A stretch of DNA of 64,000 nt from an uncultured Ruminococcus sp. GTDB lineage: Bacteria > Bacillota > Clostridia > Lachnospirales > Lachnospiraceae. Shown piece by piece: positions 24,852-33,629 of the stretch. Each line of letters starts with the position of its first letter. Positions within the stretch are counted from its first letter, which is position 1. The stretch lies in assembly GCA_900066355.1 (NCBI GenBank), contig FMEL01000001.1:62001-126000 (forward strand), written 5' to 3'. Made by a program: the position numbers and the translations under genes. Below the pieces are notes generated by a model that saw nothing but the letters and a program-made list of their open reading frames with translations, was not told where the DNA came from and made no database searches.

Positions 24852-27721
24852 TCATGACAGGCATTTTGCTTTCTCAACTCTTCGCTTACGGTCTGCTTAA
24901 TTTTTTCATCATCCAACGGCTTTGCAAGATGTGCGTTCATTCCTGCTTCCATACACCTTTCGGCATCTTCCCTGAATGCATTTGCAGTCATAGCAATGAT
25001 AGGGATTGTTTTTGCATCCTGCCGTTCCAGGGATCTTATTGTTTTTGTGGCAGTAAGCCCGTCCATCACCGGCATCATAACATCCATTAAAATAACATCG
25101 TATGTTCCCGGTTCGGAAGCTTCAAAATGCTGAACAGCTTCTAACCCATTGTTCACTGTTTCTACTTTAGCTCCATTTTCCGTCAGCATAAATTCTGCTA
25201 TTTCCGCATTCAGCTCATTATCTTCAACCAATAATATCCGGACACCTGATATATCTGCATTGAAATCTTCTTTTTCTTCCGGTCGTGCATTCGTATCAAT
25301 TTTAAATGGAAGTATTACAGTAAAACAGCTTCCTTCACCAAGCTTGCTTTCAACTGTTATGGTTCCGCCCATCTTTTCTACAAGTTGTTTCACAATAGGC
25401 ATTCCCAGACCTGTCCCATTATAATCAGAACGTGGGGAATTATCTGCCTGTACAAATGGAGTAAACAATTCATTTTTTATAAATTCTTCTGACATTCCAA
25501 TTCCATTATCTTTTATTTTAAATTCACATGTCATGTGATCTTCTGATCTTTCAATCGTTCTCATACTCATGTAAATAAAACCATTCACCTTATTGTACTT
25601 CATACTGTTTGTAAACAGATTCATCAATATTTTTTTCAGATGAACTGCATTGCTCCAAACATATATACCACTGTAATCATCATGTTCTCCTATAACATGA
25701 AGTCCTTTTTCTTCTGCCTGAAAGTATAGTGACTCCGTGATTTCCTGACATACCTGATCCAGATTGATGGATTCATCACTAAAAACCACGGTATCCGATT
25801 CTAACTTTGCCATATCCAAAACATCATTTACCAATGATAATAGCAGTTTCGAAGACTCATTTATTTTATTCAGGCAATCTTTTGCCCGCTCACCATCATT
25901 TCCGCTTTTTTCAAGAATTGTAAGCATGCCCATAATGCCATTGATCGGTGTCCTGATGTCATGAGACATGTTATTTAAAAAGGAAGTCTTAGCCTTATTG
26001 GCACTCTGTGCTTCTACAAGTGCATTTTGTAATTCCTGCTGTTTTTCTTCAAGCTCCTGATTCAGCTTCAATGCTTGCTCAGCAGACTTCTTGGATTTTT
26101 CTTCCGCACGTTTTGATTTTTTCAAAGAATCAAGAATGATACACAGAACAACGAAAAAAGAAATTCCAGCGATAAGTGAAACTGTCAGTAAATTGTCCTG
26201 AATAAAATCCTTCGCTGTAACTTTTCGTGAGGAAGCATTATACGAAACTACTGCACCTGAAAATTGAGTTGTAGGCATAGATGTCAGTGTTTTATTCAGA
26301 ATGGACAAAAGAACCGGTTCTCCCCGCTGAACAGCAAATGGAACATCAGCTTCTTTTGTCAGGAAAACACTATGAAGCTTATTATTTTTCAAATAGTCTG
26401 AAACAGTACCTGAATTGCTTACAATACAATCCGTCTCCCCTTTCTGCATTGCTTTTACTGCTGCATCTGATGTCTCATATTCCACAACCTTCCATTGCGG
26501 ATAATTGTATGAAAGATATGCTTTCAATGCAAAATCATCTTTTTCAACGGCAACTGTATTCTCTTTATTCTCATCAAAAGAATCCTTTGCCGTAATTGCT
26601 GCCATATTGAGAGTCAATAGCGTATCCGACAAAGCAAATCCATTTGTTTCTGCAAAGTATGGATTCTGGTTTGTATGAAAAATCAGGTCTATTTTTCCAT
26701 CCTGCAATGCCTGAAGCAGTTCACTTCTTGTCTCATATCCATTTAATTCAAATTCCAGAGTCTGACCTTGCAGACAATTTTCTGCAAGATCCACATAATC
26801 TGTAATAACACCTGTCAGTTTACCTGTTGATGGATCTACACTGCTGATACCTCCATCCTGATTCAGATACCCTATCCGGATTGCACCATGCTGCCCGATC
26901 CACTCACTTTCTTCTTTTGAAAGAAACGAGCTGCTCTGTGCAGAAAGATAACGCCTGTAGAGATCATCTGTGTAAAATGGGTTGTCATCCTTGATTCTGC
27001 GCATAGCACTATCCAGTGCTTCTTTGATATCCGGACGTTCTGGATTTATAGCGAAATAGATTTCTGTCTCTCCAATACTTGTAAGCGGTGAAATATCCGA
27101 TTCTTCCCAACAGGGGTCTTCTTGCGAAACGAAGCAGTCAATTTCATGGTTCGACAGTTTGTCCATAATTTCTGTGTTTGTAGAAACATTGATATGCTTC
27201 GTATGCAGACCATATTTTGATTCCCATTCATTAAGCACATCCTCCACTATATTATCTTTAAACACACCAATATTTTTTCCCAAAAAAGAATCCAAATTTC
27301 CTGCTGTAAGATCCATATTGGACGCATCCGTATAGATGTAATATTTCTCTTCCCCCATAGGCATATCGGAAAAAAGCATATTTTCAGCACGTTCGTCTGT
27401 ATAGGAAATGTCACCAAGAATATCAATCTCTCCATTTTCCAACTGTGTAAAGCAGTTTTTCCAATCACTTGTTATGTATTTATATGTCCATCCTGCATAA
27501 CCTGCAATATCTTGAAGATACTCATAACCATAGCCGCTTCTTTCTCCCTTTTCATTGACTACATTATAAGTTTCCTCAAAAGATCCTACCCGGATAACAT
27601 TGTCAGAGTTTTCTTTGGCAAATGCAGGAACGGATAAAACAATAAAACATATAATTGTGCAAAATATAATGTAACAAAATTTGAAATTCATTATATTCTG
27701 TACTAATTTGCACTTCTTCAT
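24848..27721 (-). CDS. BvgS/EvgS-like hybrid kinase with two solute-binding domains
   Basis: A 957-aa sensor. Seen: signal/anchor helix (FCYIIFCTIICFIVLSVPAFA), two tandem SBP_bac_3 (Venus-flytrap) modules (about 40-260 and 290-510), TM about 535-558 (LLTVSLIAGISFFVVLCIIL), a coiled coil, HisKA (LNNMSHDIRTPINGI), HATPase_c (IKDNGIGMSEEF, GTGLGMPIVKQLV) and a receiver (ILLVEDNELNAEIA, ILMDVMMPVMDG). No HPt domain. The start at 27721 is chosen because GGAGGG/GGGAG lies just upstream and the signal sequence follows; 27 extra open codons precede it. Likely senses an amino acid or similar small ligand; which one is unknown. Confidence 0.9.
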   Translation of the reverse strand: MKKCKLVQNIMNFKFCYIIFCTIICFIVLSVPAFAKENSDNVIRVGSFEETYNVVNEKGERSGYGYEYLQDIAGYAGWTYKYITSDWKNCFTQLENGEIDILGDISYTDERAENMLFSDMPMGEEKYYIYTDASNMDLTAGNLDSFLGKNIGVFKDNIVEDVLNEWESKYGLHTKHINVSTNTEIMDKLSNHEIDCFVSQEDPCWEESDISPLTSIGETEIYFAINPERPDIKEALDSAMRRIKDDNPFYTDDLYRRYLSAQSSSFLSKEESEWIGQHGAIRIGYLNQDGGISSVDPSTGKLTGVITDYVDLAENCLQGQTLEFELNGYETRSELLQALQDGKIDLIFHTNQNPYFAETNGFALSDTLLTLNMAAITAKDSFDENKENTVAVEKDDFALKAYLSYNYPQWKVVEYETSDAAVKAMQKGETDCIVSNSGTVSDYLKNNKLHSVFLTKEADVPFAVQRGEPVLLSILNKTLTSMPTTQFSGAVVSYNASSRKVTAKDFIQDNLLTVSLIAGISFFVVLCIILDSLKKSKRAEEKSKKSAEQALKLNQELEEKQQELQNALVEAQSANKAKTSFLNNMSHDIRTPINGIMGMLTILEKSGNDGERAKDCLNKINESSKLLLSLVNDVLDMAKLESDTVVFSDESINLDQVCQEITESLYFQAEEKGLHVIGEHDDYSGIYVWSNAVHLKKILMNLFTNSMKYNKVNGFIYMSMRTIERSEDHMTCEFKIKDNGIGMSEEFIKNELFTPFVQADNSPRSDYNGTGLGMPIVKQLVEKMGGTITVESKLGEGSCFTVILPFKIDTNARPEEKEDFNADISGVRILLVEDNELNAEIAEFMLTENGAKVETVNNGLEAVQHFEASEPGTYDVILMDVMMPVMDGLTATKTIRSLERQDAKTIPIIAMTANAFREDAERCMEAGMNAHLAKPLDDEKIKQTVSEELRKQNACHE

Positions 27722-27852
27722 CTTTCTCCCACCCTCCAGGCTACAGTCGCTTGCTTGCTTCCAGATTTTAATTTTACATTCATTAATGTTCAATACCCCC
27801 ACAACATTTTTATAAATATCTTTGCGACAGCTTCTGCTGTACTTTTACTATA

Positions 27853-27880
27853 ATTATACTCTACAGCCAACTTGTATCAA
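27853..27880 (-). promoter_or_regulatory. Promoter of the BvgS-like kinase
   Basis: Minus strand TTGATA (27880-27875), 16-base spacer, TATAAT (27858-27853), about 130 bases before the start codon. Confidence 0.5.
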
Positions 27881-27906
27881 TTTACTAACAGAGTAATTAC
27901 ATTCTT

Positions 27907-28014
27907 TTACTCTTTATTATATAATTCAATTGTATGTTCACAAATCGTTTTTTTCACTTTTTCAATATCCAAAAGTTTAGCTAAATGTGCGTTCATTCCT
28001 GCATCTAAACATCT
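27907..28014 (-). pseudogene. Receiver-domain C-terminal remnant
   Basis: Thirty-five codons plus stop, beginning RCLDAGMNAHLAKLLDIEKV. They align with the end of the neighbouring kinase's receiver (RCMEAGMNAHLAKPLDDEKI), so this is the broken end of a related hybrid kinase. The upstream part is lost; the preceding DNA belongs to a different decayed gene. Confidence 0.65.
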
Positions 28015-28143
28015 TTGTAGTATAATAATTTTCAATAGCATAACAAGGTGTCTCAAACATTTCTTCAGATTTTATACACGTCGGATAATAATCCCTATCT
28101 ATAAAAAACATCTTTTTTACAAATGAATATATCGAATTTCCAG
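28015..28143 (-). pseudogene. DUF4435-like (TOPRIM-type) gene remnant
   Basis: One frame gives a coherent 43-residue piece containing FFIDRDYYP and TPCYAIENYY. The combination of D-R-D with a following Y-x-IENYY motif is reminiscent of DUF4435 proteins, which usually accompany AAA ATPases. No start codon, no complete domain; it runs directly into the receiver remnant, so a deletion has joined them. The family call is an inference from motif memory. Confidence 0.4.
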
Positions 28144-28159
28144 AAATTTTTTTATGAAG

Positions 28160-28276
28160 CTAACATCCACTATTTTCTACCTCTTCAATACACATTCCCA
28201 TATCTGTTGCCAATTCATCATATTCATTATCAAAAATAAATGGGGAATGTGTTACTGTAATAAGCTTAGTACATTT
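28160..28276 (-). pseudogene. AAA/ABC-type ATPase C-terminal remnant
   Basis: A 38-codon open stretch between stops reads TKLITVTHSPFIFDNEYDEL and ends in an acidic tail. THSPFIFDN is the characteristic end of AAA_15/AAA_21 (OLD-like) ATPases. It lies next to the DUF4435-like remnant, the usual partner, and is probably the same lost locus. No Walker A in the window. Confidence 0.45.
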
Positions 28277-28521
28277 TTATTTCCGTTAGTTAAACCATTA
28301 AACTCATATTCAGCAAATGCACGTATTTCTTCATATGCAAGTCGAGTTGGAATCCGAAATGCATCCGACACTCTATAAATAAACGTTTCTAATTCAGATC
28401 GCAACATTATTCCAGATTCAGCTATATTTTGAAGATTGTCAAGCTCTTTTTCCGAAAAAAAACTTTTCATCACCTCTAATGGAATACGTCTTCTTCCTCC
28501 AACTATGGATGTCTCTTCCAT
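28252..28521 (-). CDS. Small hypothetical protein downstream of the CoA-transferase
   Basis: An 89-residue frame starting 14 bases after the CoA-transferase stop on the same strand, with only a weak AGG upstream. It begins MEETSIVGGRRRIPLEV and contains an amphipathic, charged helical segment (RLAYEEIRAFAEYEFNGL). I do not recognise the family. Its 3' end overlaps the ATPase remnant in another frame, so its tail may be non-native after a deletion. It could be a small translated gene or a truncated one. Confidence 0.35.
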   Translation of the reverse strand: MEETSIVGGRRRIPLEVMKSFFSEKELDNLQNIAESGIMLRSELETFIYRVSDAFRIPTRLAYEEIRAFAEYEFNGLTNGNKNVLSLLQ

Positions 28522-28535
28522 TAAAAACTTACCTG

Positions 28536-30047
28536 TCAGACTTCCACTTCAAACGGCAGCCTGTCCAAAATATCTTTCTGTATATCCACGCCCGGATATA
28601 CTTCGATCAGTTTTAAGCCTTTCGGGGTCAGGCGGAAAACGCAGCGTTCTGTTACATAAAGGACTTTCTGGCCATTCTCGATCGCACGTTTTGCCGAAAA
28701 GCTTACGCTTGATACTTTCTCTACAAACTTGGAAATTTCTCCTTCTTTGTGGATTGTCACAACACCTTTTTCCTGCGTAACTTCCAGTCCTTTTGCATTA
28801 AATGTCATGCAGAAAACCACGGTCGGTGTTTTTGCTGTAATATTTGCAAATCCACCAATACCAGCAAATGCTCCCGTGCCACGGTGCGCATTGATATTTC
28901 CATGGCGGTCAACTTCCAGTGCTCCCATAAAACAAACATCCAGGCCACCGTTATCATACAGGTCAAACTGGTTTGCCATATCGTAAACAGAAGCGGCTCC
29001 GATCATCGCTCCGAATGCCTCTCCCGAAACAGGGAAGCCTCCGATTCCACCTGATTCTACAGTCAACGTGATCATATCCAGCATTCCGCTCTTTCGTGCA
29101 TATCTGGAAACCGTCTCCGGAATCCCGATTCCAATGTTTACAATATCATCCACACGCAGTTCTCTGGCTGCCCTTTTTCCGATAATGTTCGCAGGAATGT
29201 TATTTTTGCGTTGTTTCCGGGAAAGCTCATGAATTTTCTCATTCCATGTATGCCATTCTTTGTACGGGATCTCAAAACTTCCGGTCAGTGCCGTGTACGC
29301 TTCATTTCGCTCTTCCGGCTCCGCCACAACGATCGCATCGACCAGACAGCCCGGAATGATGGCATTACGCGGACGGGACGGTGCATCTACCAGCCGATCC
29401 ACCTGTACGATCACTTTTCCACGGTTCGCCTTGACTGCCTGGCAGATAGACAATGCATCTCCTGACATATACATATCATCAAACGTAATATTCCCTTTAC
29501 GATCGGCCGCTGTACCTTTTATGAGTGCAATCGTAATCTTCGGAAGTTTATAATAAAGAAACTCTTCTCCATCCACTTCCACATACTTAACCAGTGAATC
29601 ATCAATCGAAATCCGGTTGATTCCCGGTCCTTCTCTTCGCGGGTCAACGAAAATATCCAGTCCAACCTTTGACAGCGCTCCCGGAAGGCCTCCTGCCTGT
29701 GCACGAATCGCGTGCGAAATACATCCCAGTGGCAGATTATATGCTTCAAACCGGTCTTCAAGCACCAGTTTCTTCGTGCTCATCATAGCCCCGAAGTGAC
29801 CGCAGATCAGCTTGTCTACCGCGCCCTCGCGAATATATCCTTCTGCATTATGTTCCTCATCCCATACTCCGAATCCGGCACTTGATACGATTGTCAGATG
29901 CGTCGGTGACTGCATTTTCTGGTATCTCCGGTACAATGCCTCATGGAGTTCCATCGGGTTTTCGATTCCTACAAATGAATTGACACAGATACAGTCTCCA
30001 TCCCGGATCAGACGGATTGCCTCATCTGCATTCATGATCTCATACAT
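28536..30047 (-). CDS. Acyl-CoA:acetate/3-ketoacid CoA-transferase, fused alpha-beta
   Basis: A 503-aa enzyme that moves CoA between carboxylic acids, for example acetate, propionate or butyrate. Seen: alpha half starting IMNADEAIRLIRDGDCI with the glycine-rich CoA loop region (VGIENP, SSAGFG), and beta half with NIGIGIPETVSRYA and the catalytic glutamate in TVESGGIGGFP. The two halves are fused in one chain as in propionate CoA-transferase and YdiF types. Monocistronic apart from a possible small gene after it. The physiological acid pair cannot be told from sequence alone. Confidence 0.88.
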   Translation of the reverse strand: MYEIMNADEAIRLIRDGDCICVNSFVGIENPMELHEALYRRYQKMQSPTHLTIVSSAGFGVWDEEHNAEGYIREGAVDKLICGHFGAMMSTKKLVLEDRFEAYNLPLGCISHAIRAQAGGLPGALSKVGLDIFVDPRREGPGINRISIDDSLVKYVEVDGEEFLYYKLPKITIALIKGTAADRKGNITFDDMYMSGDALSICQAVKANRGKVIVQVDRLVDAPSRPRNAIIPGCLVDAIVVAEPEERNEAYTALTGSFEIPYKEWHTWNEKIHELSRKQRKNNIPANIIGKRAARELRVDDIVNIGIGIPETVSRYARKSGMLDMITLTVESGGIGGFPVSGEAFGAMIGAASVYDMANQFDLYDNGGLDVCFMGALEVDRHGNINAHRGTGAFAGIGGFANITAKTPTVVFCMTFNAKGLEVTQEKGVVTIHKEGEISKFVEKVSSVSFSAKRAIENGQKVLYVTERCVFRLTPKGLKLIEVYPGVDIQKDILDRLPFEVEV

Positions 30048-30376
30048 ATATTGTTCTCACTTTCAAATTTCTCTTTCGCATATAGTCTTTTCATATCTGT
30101 CTGTTATAAGAGAGCTTTTGTCTCAGTATACCATATTTTGACATTCATATCTATCTCAGTACACTACTTTAAAACCAAAGAACAAAGCGGACAAGTCCGC
30201 TTCAAAAGCCCTTTATGTAACAGGAACATTACGAAGTAATTTTCTGTTACATAAAAAGGAGACTGCGCCCGAAAGAGCTGACAATCTCCTTATACATACT
30301 TTAAATGATCTCAGAACCATGTTGTCTGTTCTGTGTCTTTTTACAAAAACAATTCAATCTGCTTATTTTATTTATA
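30048..30376. other. Intergenic region with three successive hairpins
   Basis: No gene seen. Features: an extended -10 (TGGTATACT on the minus strand, 30133-30125) for the CoA-transferase; AAGCGGAC/GTCCGCTT (30185-30202) with a two-base loop; TTATGTAACAG/CTGTTACATAA (30213-30254) with an inner ATTAC-GAA-GTAAT; and the amidohydrolase terminator. Confidence 0.55.
30251..30291 (-). terminator. Terminator of the symporter-amidohydrolase operon
   Basis: Minus strand AAGGAGATTG (30291-30282) pairs with CAGTCTCCTT (30265-30256), followed by TTTA. Confidence 0.75.
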
Positions 30377-31981
30377 TCACAATTTTCTCTCGTACACGGT
30401 TCTGCCGCCAAGTATGGTCATGTCTACTTTCGTAGTCCTGATCTCATCCGGATCAATCTTGTAGATATCTTTTTCCAGAATCACGAAGTCTGCATTTTTG
30501 CCGATTTCGATCGTTCCATTTTCGTCTTCAGTATAGGACGCATATGCAGCGTCTTTTGTAAAAAGTTTCACCGCTTCATCTACGCTTAAACGTTCCGACG
30601 GAATCCAGCCGTCTTTTGGTTCACCGTGAATATTCTTTCTGGTCACTGCAAAATAGATATTTTCCATTGCGTCAAAACTGTCGACCGGTGCATCGGAACC
30701 GCCGGATGCATGGATACCAAGATCCAGCATACTTTTCCATGCATAGATTCCTTCCATTCGATGTGCGCCGATTGCCGGTTCTACCGTATTCATGTCAAGA
30801 TCCACAAATACAGGCTGAATATATGCCAGAATATCATGCTCTTTCATTTCCTTCAAAATCCGTGGATTTGTGATCTGACAGTGTACGATTCCGTGTCTGT
30901 TCTTCGCATTGTCCTTACGATATGGAGATTTCGCAATCGCTTCAATCACCATATCCATCGCACGGTCACCGATACAGTGTACCGCTGCCTGCATCTGATG
31001 CCGGTCAAAAAATGCAAACAGATCATCCAGTTCTTCCTGTGTGAATGTAATGATTCCGGTATTTCCCGGAGAATCCTCATATGGTTCATTCATCGCAGCT
31101 GTCCTTGCACCCAGAGATCCATCCTGAATCAGTTTCATCGGGCCGATTGTAAAGTGGTCTCCACGCTGACCGGTACGGTATCCTTCTTCAATAAATGCTT
31201 TCGCATCCTCTGCACGCTCAAACAGACACTGTTCATAATGTCGGACATTCAGCTCACCTCTCGCATCCAGCGCTTTATATGCATTCATGATGCGCTTCCA
31301 GTTCTTTCCCGGAAGAGATGCCAGATCATCCGACTGCACTCCGGTGAATCCGCATTCATTCAGTTTCTTCGCACTATATACAATGTAACTTTCCACCTCT
31401 TCCTGAGACGGAGCTTCCAACACAGAAGAATAAAACTGTACAGCATTTTCTTTCAGAAGTCCGGTCTCAAAATCTACATCTTTTGCTATCTCCGCAAATT
31501 GTGGAATTTTTTTCAGACGTTCAAGCCCCGGTGTATTGCAGACTGCCACATGTCCGCATACACGGACCATGATGATTGGAATTTCTTTTGACAGCGCATC
31601 CAGTTCCTCTTTCAGAGGATAACGCGGTTCGTCAAAATGTTCTTCATTCCAGCCGCGGCAGTACAGCCAGGTCAGTGGCTTTCCGGCATGTTCTTCCAGC
31701 CTTTTATGTGCTGCCTCCAGTGCCTCTTCAACGCTTTTGCAGTCAAACAGTTTGACCGAGCGTTCAACAAACGCATAATGTAGCATGTGGAGATGTGTAT
31801 CCACAAGCCCCGGAAGAAGCAGACGCCCCTGCAGGTCTGTTTTTTCCTCACAGGGGATTTTCTGTGCTTCTTCATTTGTTCCAATAAAAGCAATTTTTCC
31901 ATTTTCGATACCGACTGCTTCTGCAACACAGCCTGCATCATCTAATGTACGGATACATCCGTTAAAAAAAATCTTTTCCAA
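30377..31981 (-). CDS. Amidohydrolase-family protein (YtcJ/amidohydrolase 3 type)
   Basis: A 534-aa metal-dependent hydrolase, cytoplasmic. Seen: N-terminal VDTHLHMLHYA (first metal ligands), AVHCIGDRAMDMVIEA (histidine motif), HCQITNPRILKEM, SGGSDAPVDSFDAMENI (final Asp), and the C-terminal ADFVILEKDIYKIDP of the composite beta domain. Substrates of this subfamily are mostly unknown N-acyl or amide compounds. The start appears to be TTG at 31981, three bases after the symporter stop, with GAGG eleven bases upstream; translation is probably coupled. Pairing with an alanine-type symporter suggests release or use of an amino acid. Confidence 0.85.
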   Translation of the reverse strand: MEKIFFNGCIRTLDDAGCVAEAVGIENGKIAFIGTNEEAQKIPCEEKTDLQGRLLLPGLVDTHLHMLHYAFVERSVKLFDCKSVEEALEAAHKRLEEHAGKPLTWLYCRGWNEEHFDEPRYPLKEELDALSKEIPIIMVRVCGHVAVCNTPGLERLKKIPQFAEIAKDVDFETGLLKENAVQFYSSVLEAPSQEEVESYIVYSAKKLNECGFTGVQSDDLASLPGKNWKRIMNAYKALDARGELNVRHYEQCLFERAEDAKAFIEEGYRTGQRGDHFTIGPMKLIQDGSLGARTAAMNEPYEDSPGNTGIITFTQEELDDLFAFFDRHQMQAAVHCIGDRAMDMVIEAIAKSPYRKDNAKNRHGIVHCQITNPRILKEMKEHDILAYIQPVFVDLDMNTVEPAIGAHRMEGIYAWKSMLDLGIHASGGSDAPVDSFDAMENIYFAVTRKNIHGEPKDGWIPSERLSVDEAVKLFTKDAAYASYTEDENGTIEIGKNADFVILEKDIYKIDPDEIRTTKVDMTILGGRTVYERKL

Positions 31982-31984
31982 TGC

Positions 31985-33436
31985 TTATTTTTCCTCTTTT
32001 GCTTTCTTATCTTCATAGAAAAGAGCCATATCTTCGTCTACTTTTCCAATACCAAGGTAACGTGCCTTGTAGTCTTTTAACAGTTTGATAAAGGTTCCGC
32101 TTAAGATAAATAATGTTGCTACGTTTACAAATGTCGGGAATACCGTCGTAAAGTCGGCAATAACCCAGAGCTGTGCCGGAGTTCCGTTTCCGTAAAGTGT
32201 CAGTACGGTAACCAGAAGTCCCCATAATGGTGTTCCGAGAATAAATACTTTTTCTGCGATTTTGAACACTTTCTGATTGTTTTTCAGCCAGTGTTTCAGG
32301 ATAACACTGTAGTATGTAAACCAGCCTGTTGAAGTAGTCAGTCCAAACAGGAAGATACTGAGCGCAATCAGTGCACGTGCAACTGATCCCATACCGGATT
32401 CAAACGCGGTCAGTGTCAGTTCGGAACCCTGAAGTCCGGAATTCCAGTAACCGGTAACAATAACAACCAGACCTGTCATAGAGCAGACCACAATGGTATC
32501 TGCAAATACTTCGAACGCACCCATCAGTCCCTGTTTGACCGGATGGTCTGTCTTTGCAGAAGCATGGATCATCGGAGAAGTACCCCATCCGGCTTCATTA
32601 CTGTATACAGAACGCGCAAAACCAAGACGCATGGCAGTTGCCACTCCTGCTCCCAGGAATCCGCCGACAGCAGCCTGTGTAGTGAAAGCGCCCTTAAAGA
32701 TCAATACAAATGCTTCCGGAAGTCTCTCATAATTTGTAATCAGGATAAACAGAGAACCTACAATATAGAGCAGACACATAACCGGAGTCATATAGGAAGA
32801 AATGACACCGACTTTTTTTACACCGCCGATGATGATAACATAAATTGCAAGTACATATAAAAGTGACGGTACGATATATGGAAGTTTAAATGTACTTCCT
32901 ACTGCCTCAGATACTGTATAATTCTGAAGTGTGATGAACCATGTCATAAAAATACATCCGCCGAATAACACGGCAAAAATTTTCCAGAACGGAAGTTTCT
33001 TTTCGCCTCCCAGACCTTTCTGCATATAATAGGTCGGTCCGCCGAGGTATTCCCCGTTTGGCTGTTTTTCTCTGTAATATACAGCAAGTGTTACCTCAGT
33101 CATTTTGATGACCATGGCAAGTAATGCAGCTACCCACAGCCAGAACAATGCTCCCGGTCCTCCTGTAGCGATTGCGGTTGCAACGCCGGACATATTGGAT
33201 ACACCAACAGTTCCACCGATCGCAATGGAAATCGCCTGAAACGGTGTCAGACTCTTGCCATCGTCTCCGCCTTCCTCACGACGTTCTTTACTGAACATAT
33301 TTTTTACGATATGTCCAAAATGACGGAACTGAAAAAAACCTGAACGGATCGTCAGATAAATTCCGGTCACAAGAATTGTGATCAGCAACGGCAGCCCCCA
33401 CAACCAGTTCGTTAAATTTTCGAATAATGCAAACAT
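31985..33436 (-). CDS. AGCS-family sodium:alanine/glycine symporter
   Basis: A 483-aa membrane protein with about ten hydrophobic segments. Seen: WGLPLLITILVTGIYLTIRSGFFQF near the start and the family signature around GGTVGVSNMSGVATAIATGGPGALFWLWV, plus FARSVYSNEAGWGTSPMIHA. The start at 33436 has AGGAG seven bases upstream; 13 further codons are open before it. Upstream partner of the amidohydrolase in one transcript. No glycine riboswitch is visible upstream. Confidence 0.93.
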   Translation of the reverse strand: MFALFENLTNWLWGLPLLITILVTGIYLTIRSGFFQFRHFGHIVKNMFSKERREEGGDDGKSLTPFQAISIAIGGTVGVSNMSGVATAIATGGPGALFWLWVAALLAMVIKMTEVTLAVYYREKQPNGEYLGGPTYYMQKGLGGEKKLPFWKIFAVLFGGCIFMTWFITLQNYTVSEAVGSTFKLPYIVPSLLYVLAIYVIIIGGVKKVGVISSYMTPVMCLLYIVGSLFILITNYERLPEAFVLIFKGAFTTQAAVGGFLGAGVATAMRLGFARSVYSNEAGWGTSPMIHASAKTDHPVKQGLMGAFEVFADTIVVCSMTGLVVIVTGYWNSGLQGSELTLTAFESGMGSVARALIALSIFLFGLTTSTGWFTYYSVILKHWLKNNQKVFKIAEKVFILGTPLWGLLVTVLTLYGNGTPAQLWVIADFTTVFPTFVNVATLFILSGTFIKLLKDYKARYLGIGKVDEDMALFYEDKKAKEEK

Positions 33437-33501
33437 TCCCTCTCTCCTTTTCTTTTGTTTTGCATAAAAATGCACGCGCCCTTATTTTTATTCACTTTAG
33501 C

Positions 33502-33510
33502 ATCATACCA
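33502..33510 (-). promoter_or_regulatory. Extended -10 of the symporter operon
   Basis: Minus strand TGGTATGAT (33510-33502), about 65 bases before the symporter start. The -35 is weak. Confidence 0.35.
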
Positions 33511-33567
33511 TATGTCCACTCCTATAGCCAGAAAAAAATCTTATTATCTAAATTTTTTCAGTTTTAT

Positions 33568-33606
33568 AAAAAATACAGGGCAGACGTTTCATCTGCTCTG
33601 TATTTG
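33568..33606 (-). terminator. Terminator of the Na/Pi symporter gene
   Basis: Minus strand AAATACAG-GCAGA / TCTGC-CTGTATTT with a short loop, followed by TTTTT, 25 bases after the stop. Confidence 0.8.
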
Positions 33607-33629
33607 ATGACTTTCTCTTTATTTTAGTT

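Noticed and set aside
24661..24864. A frame starting MPVMNDYEAT that mimics a receiver-domain motif
   Set aside because: It overlaps the true end of the kinase in another frame and loses all receiver similarity after ten residues; probably chance.
30626..31591. A 321-codon plus-strand frame opposite the amidohydrolase
   Set aside because: Antisense shadow; Cys/His-rich low-likelihood composition and no start signals.
33437..33629. Glycine riboswitch upstream of the AGCS symporter
   Set aside because: Such symporters are often riboswitch-controlled, but no glycine aptamer-like structure is visible here.
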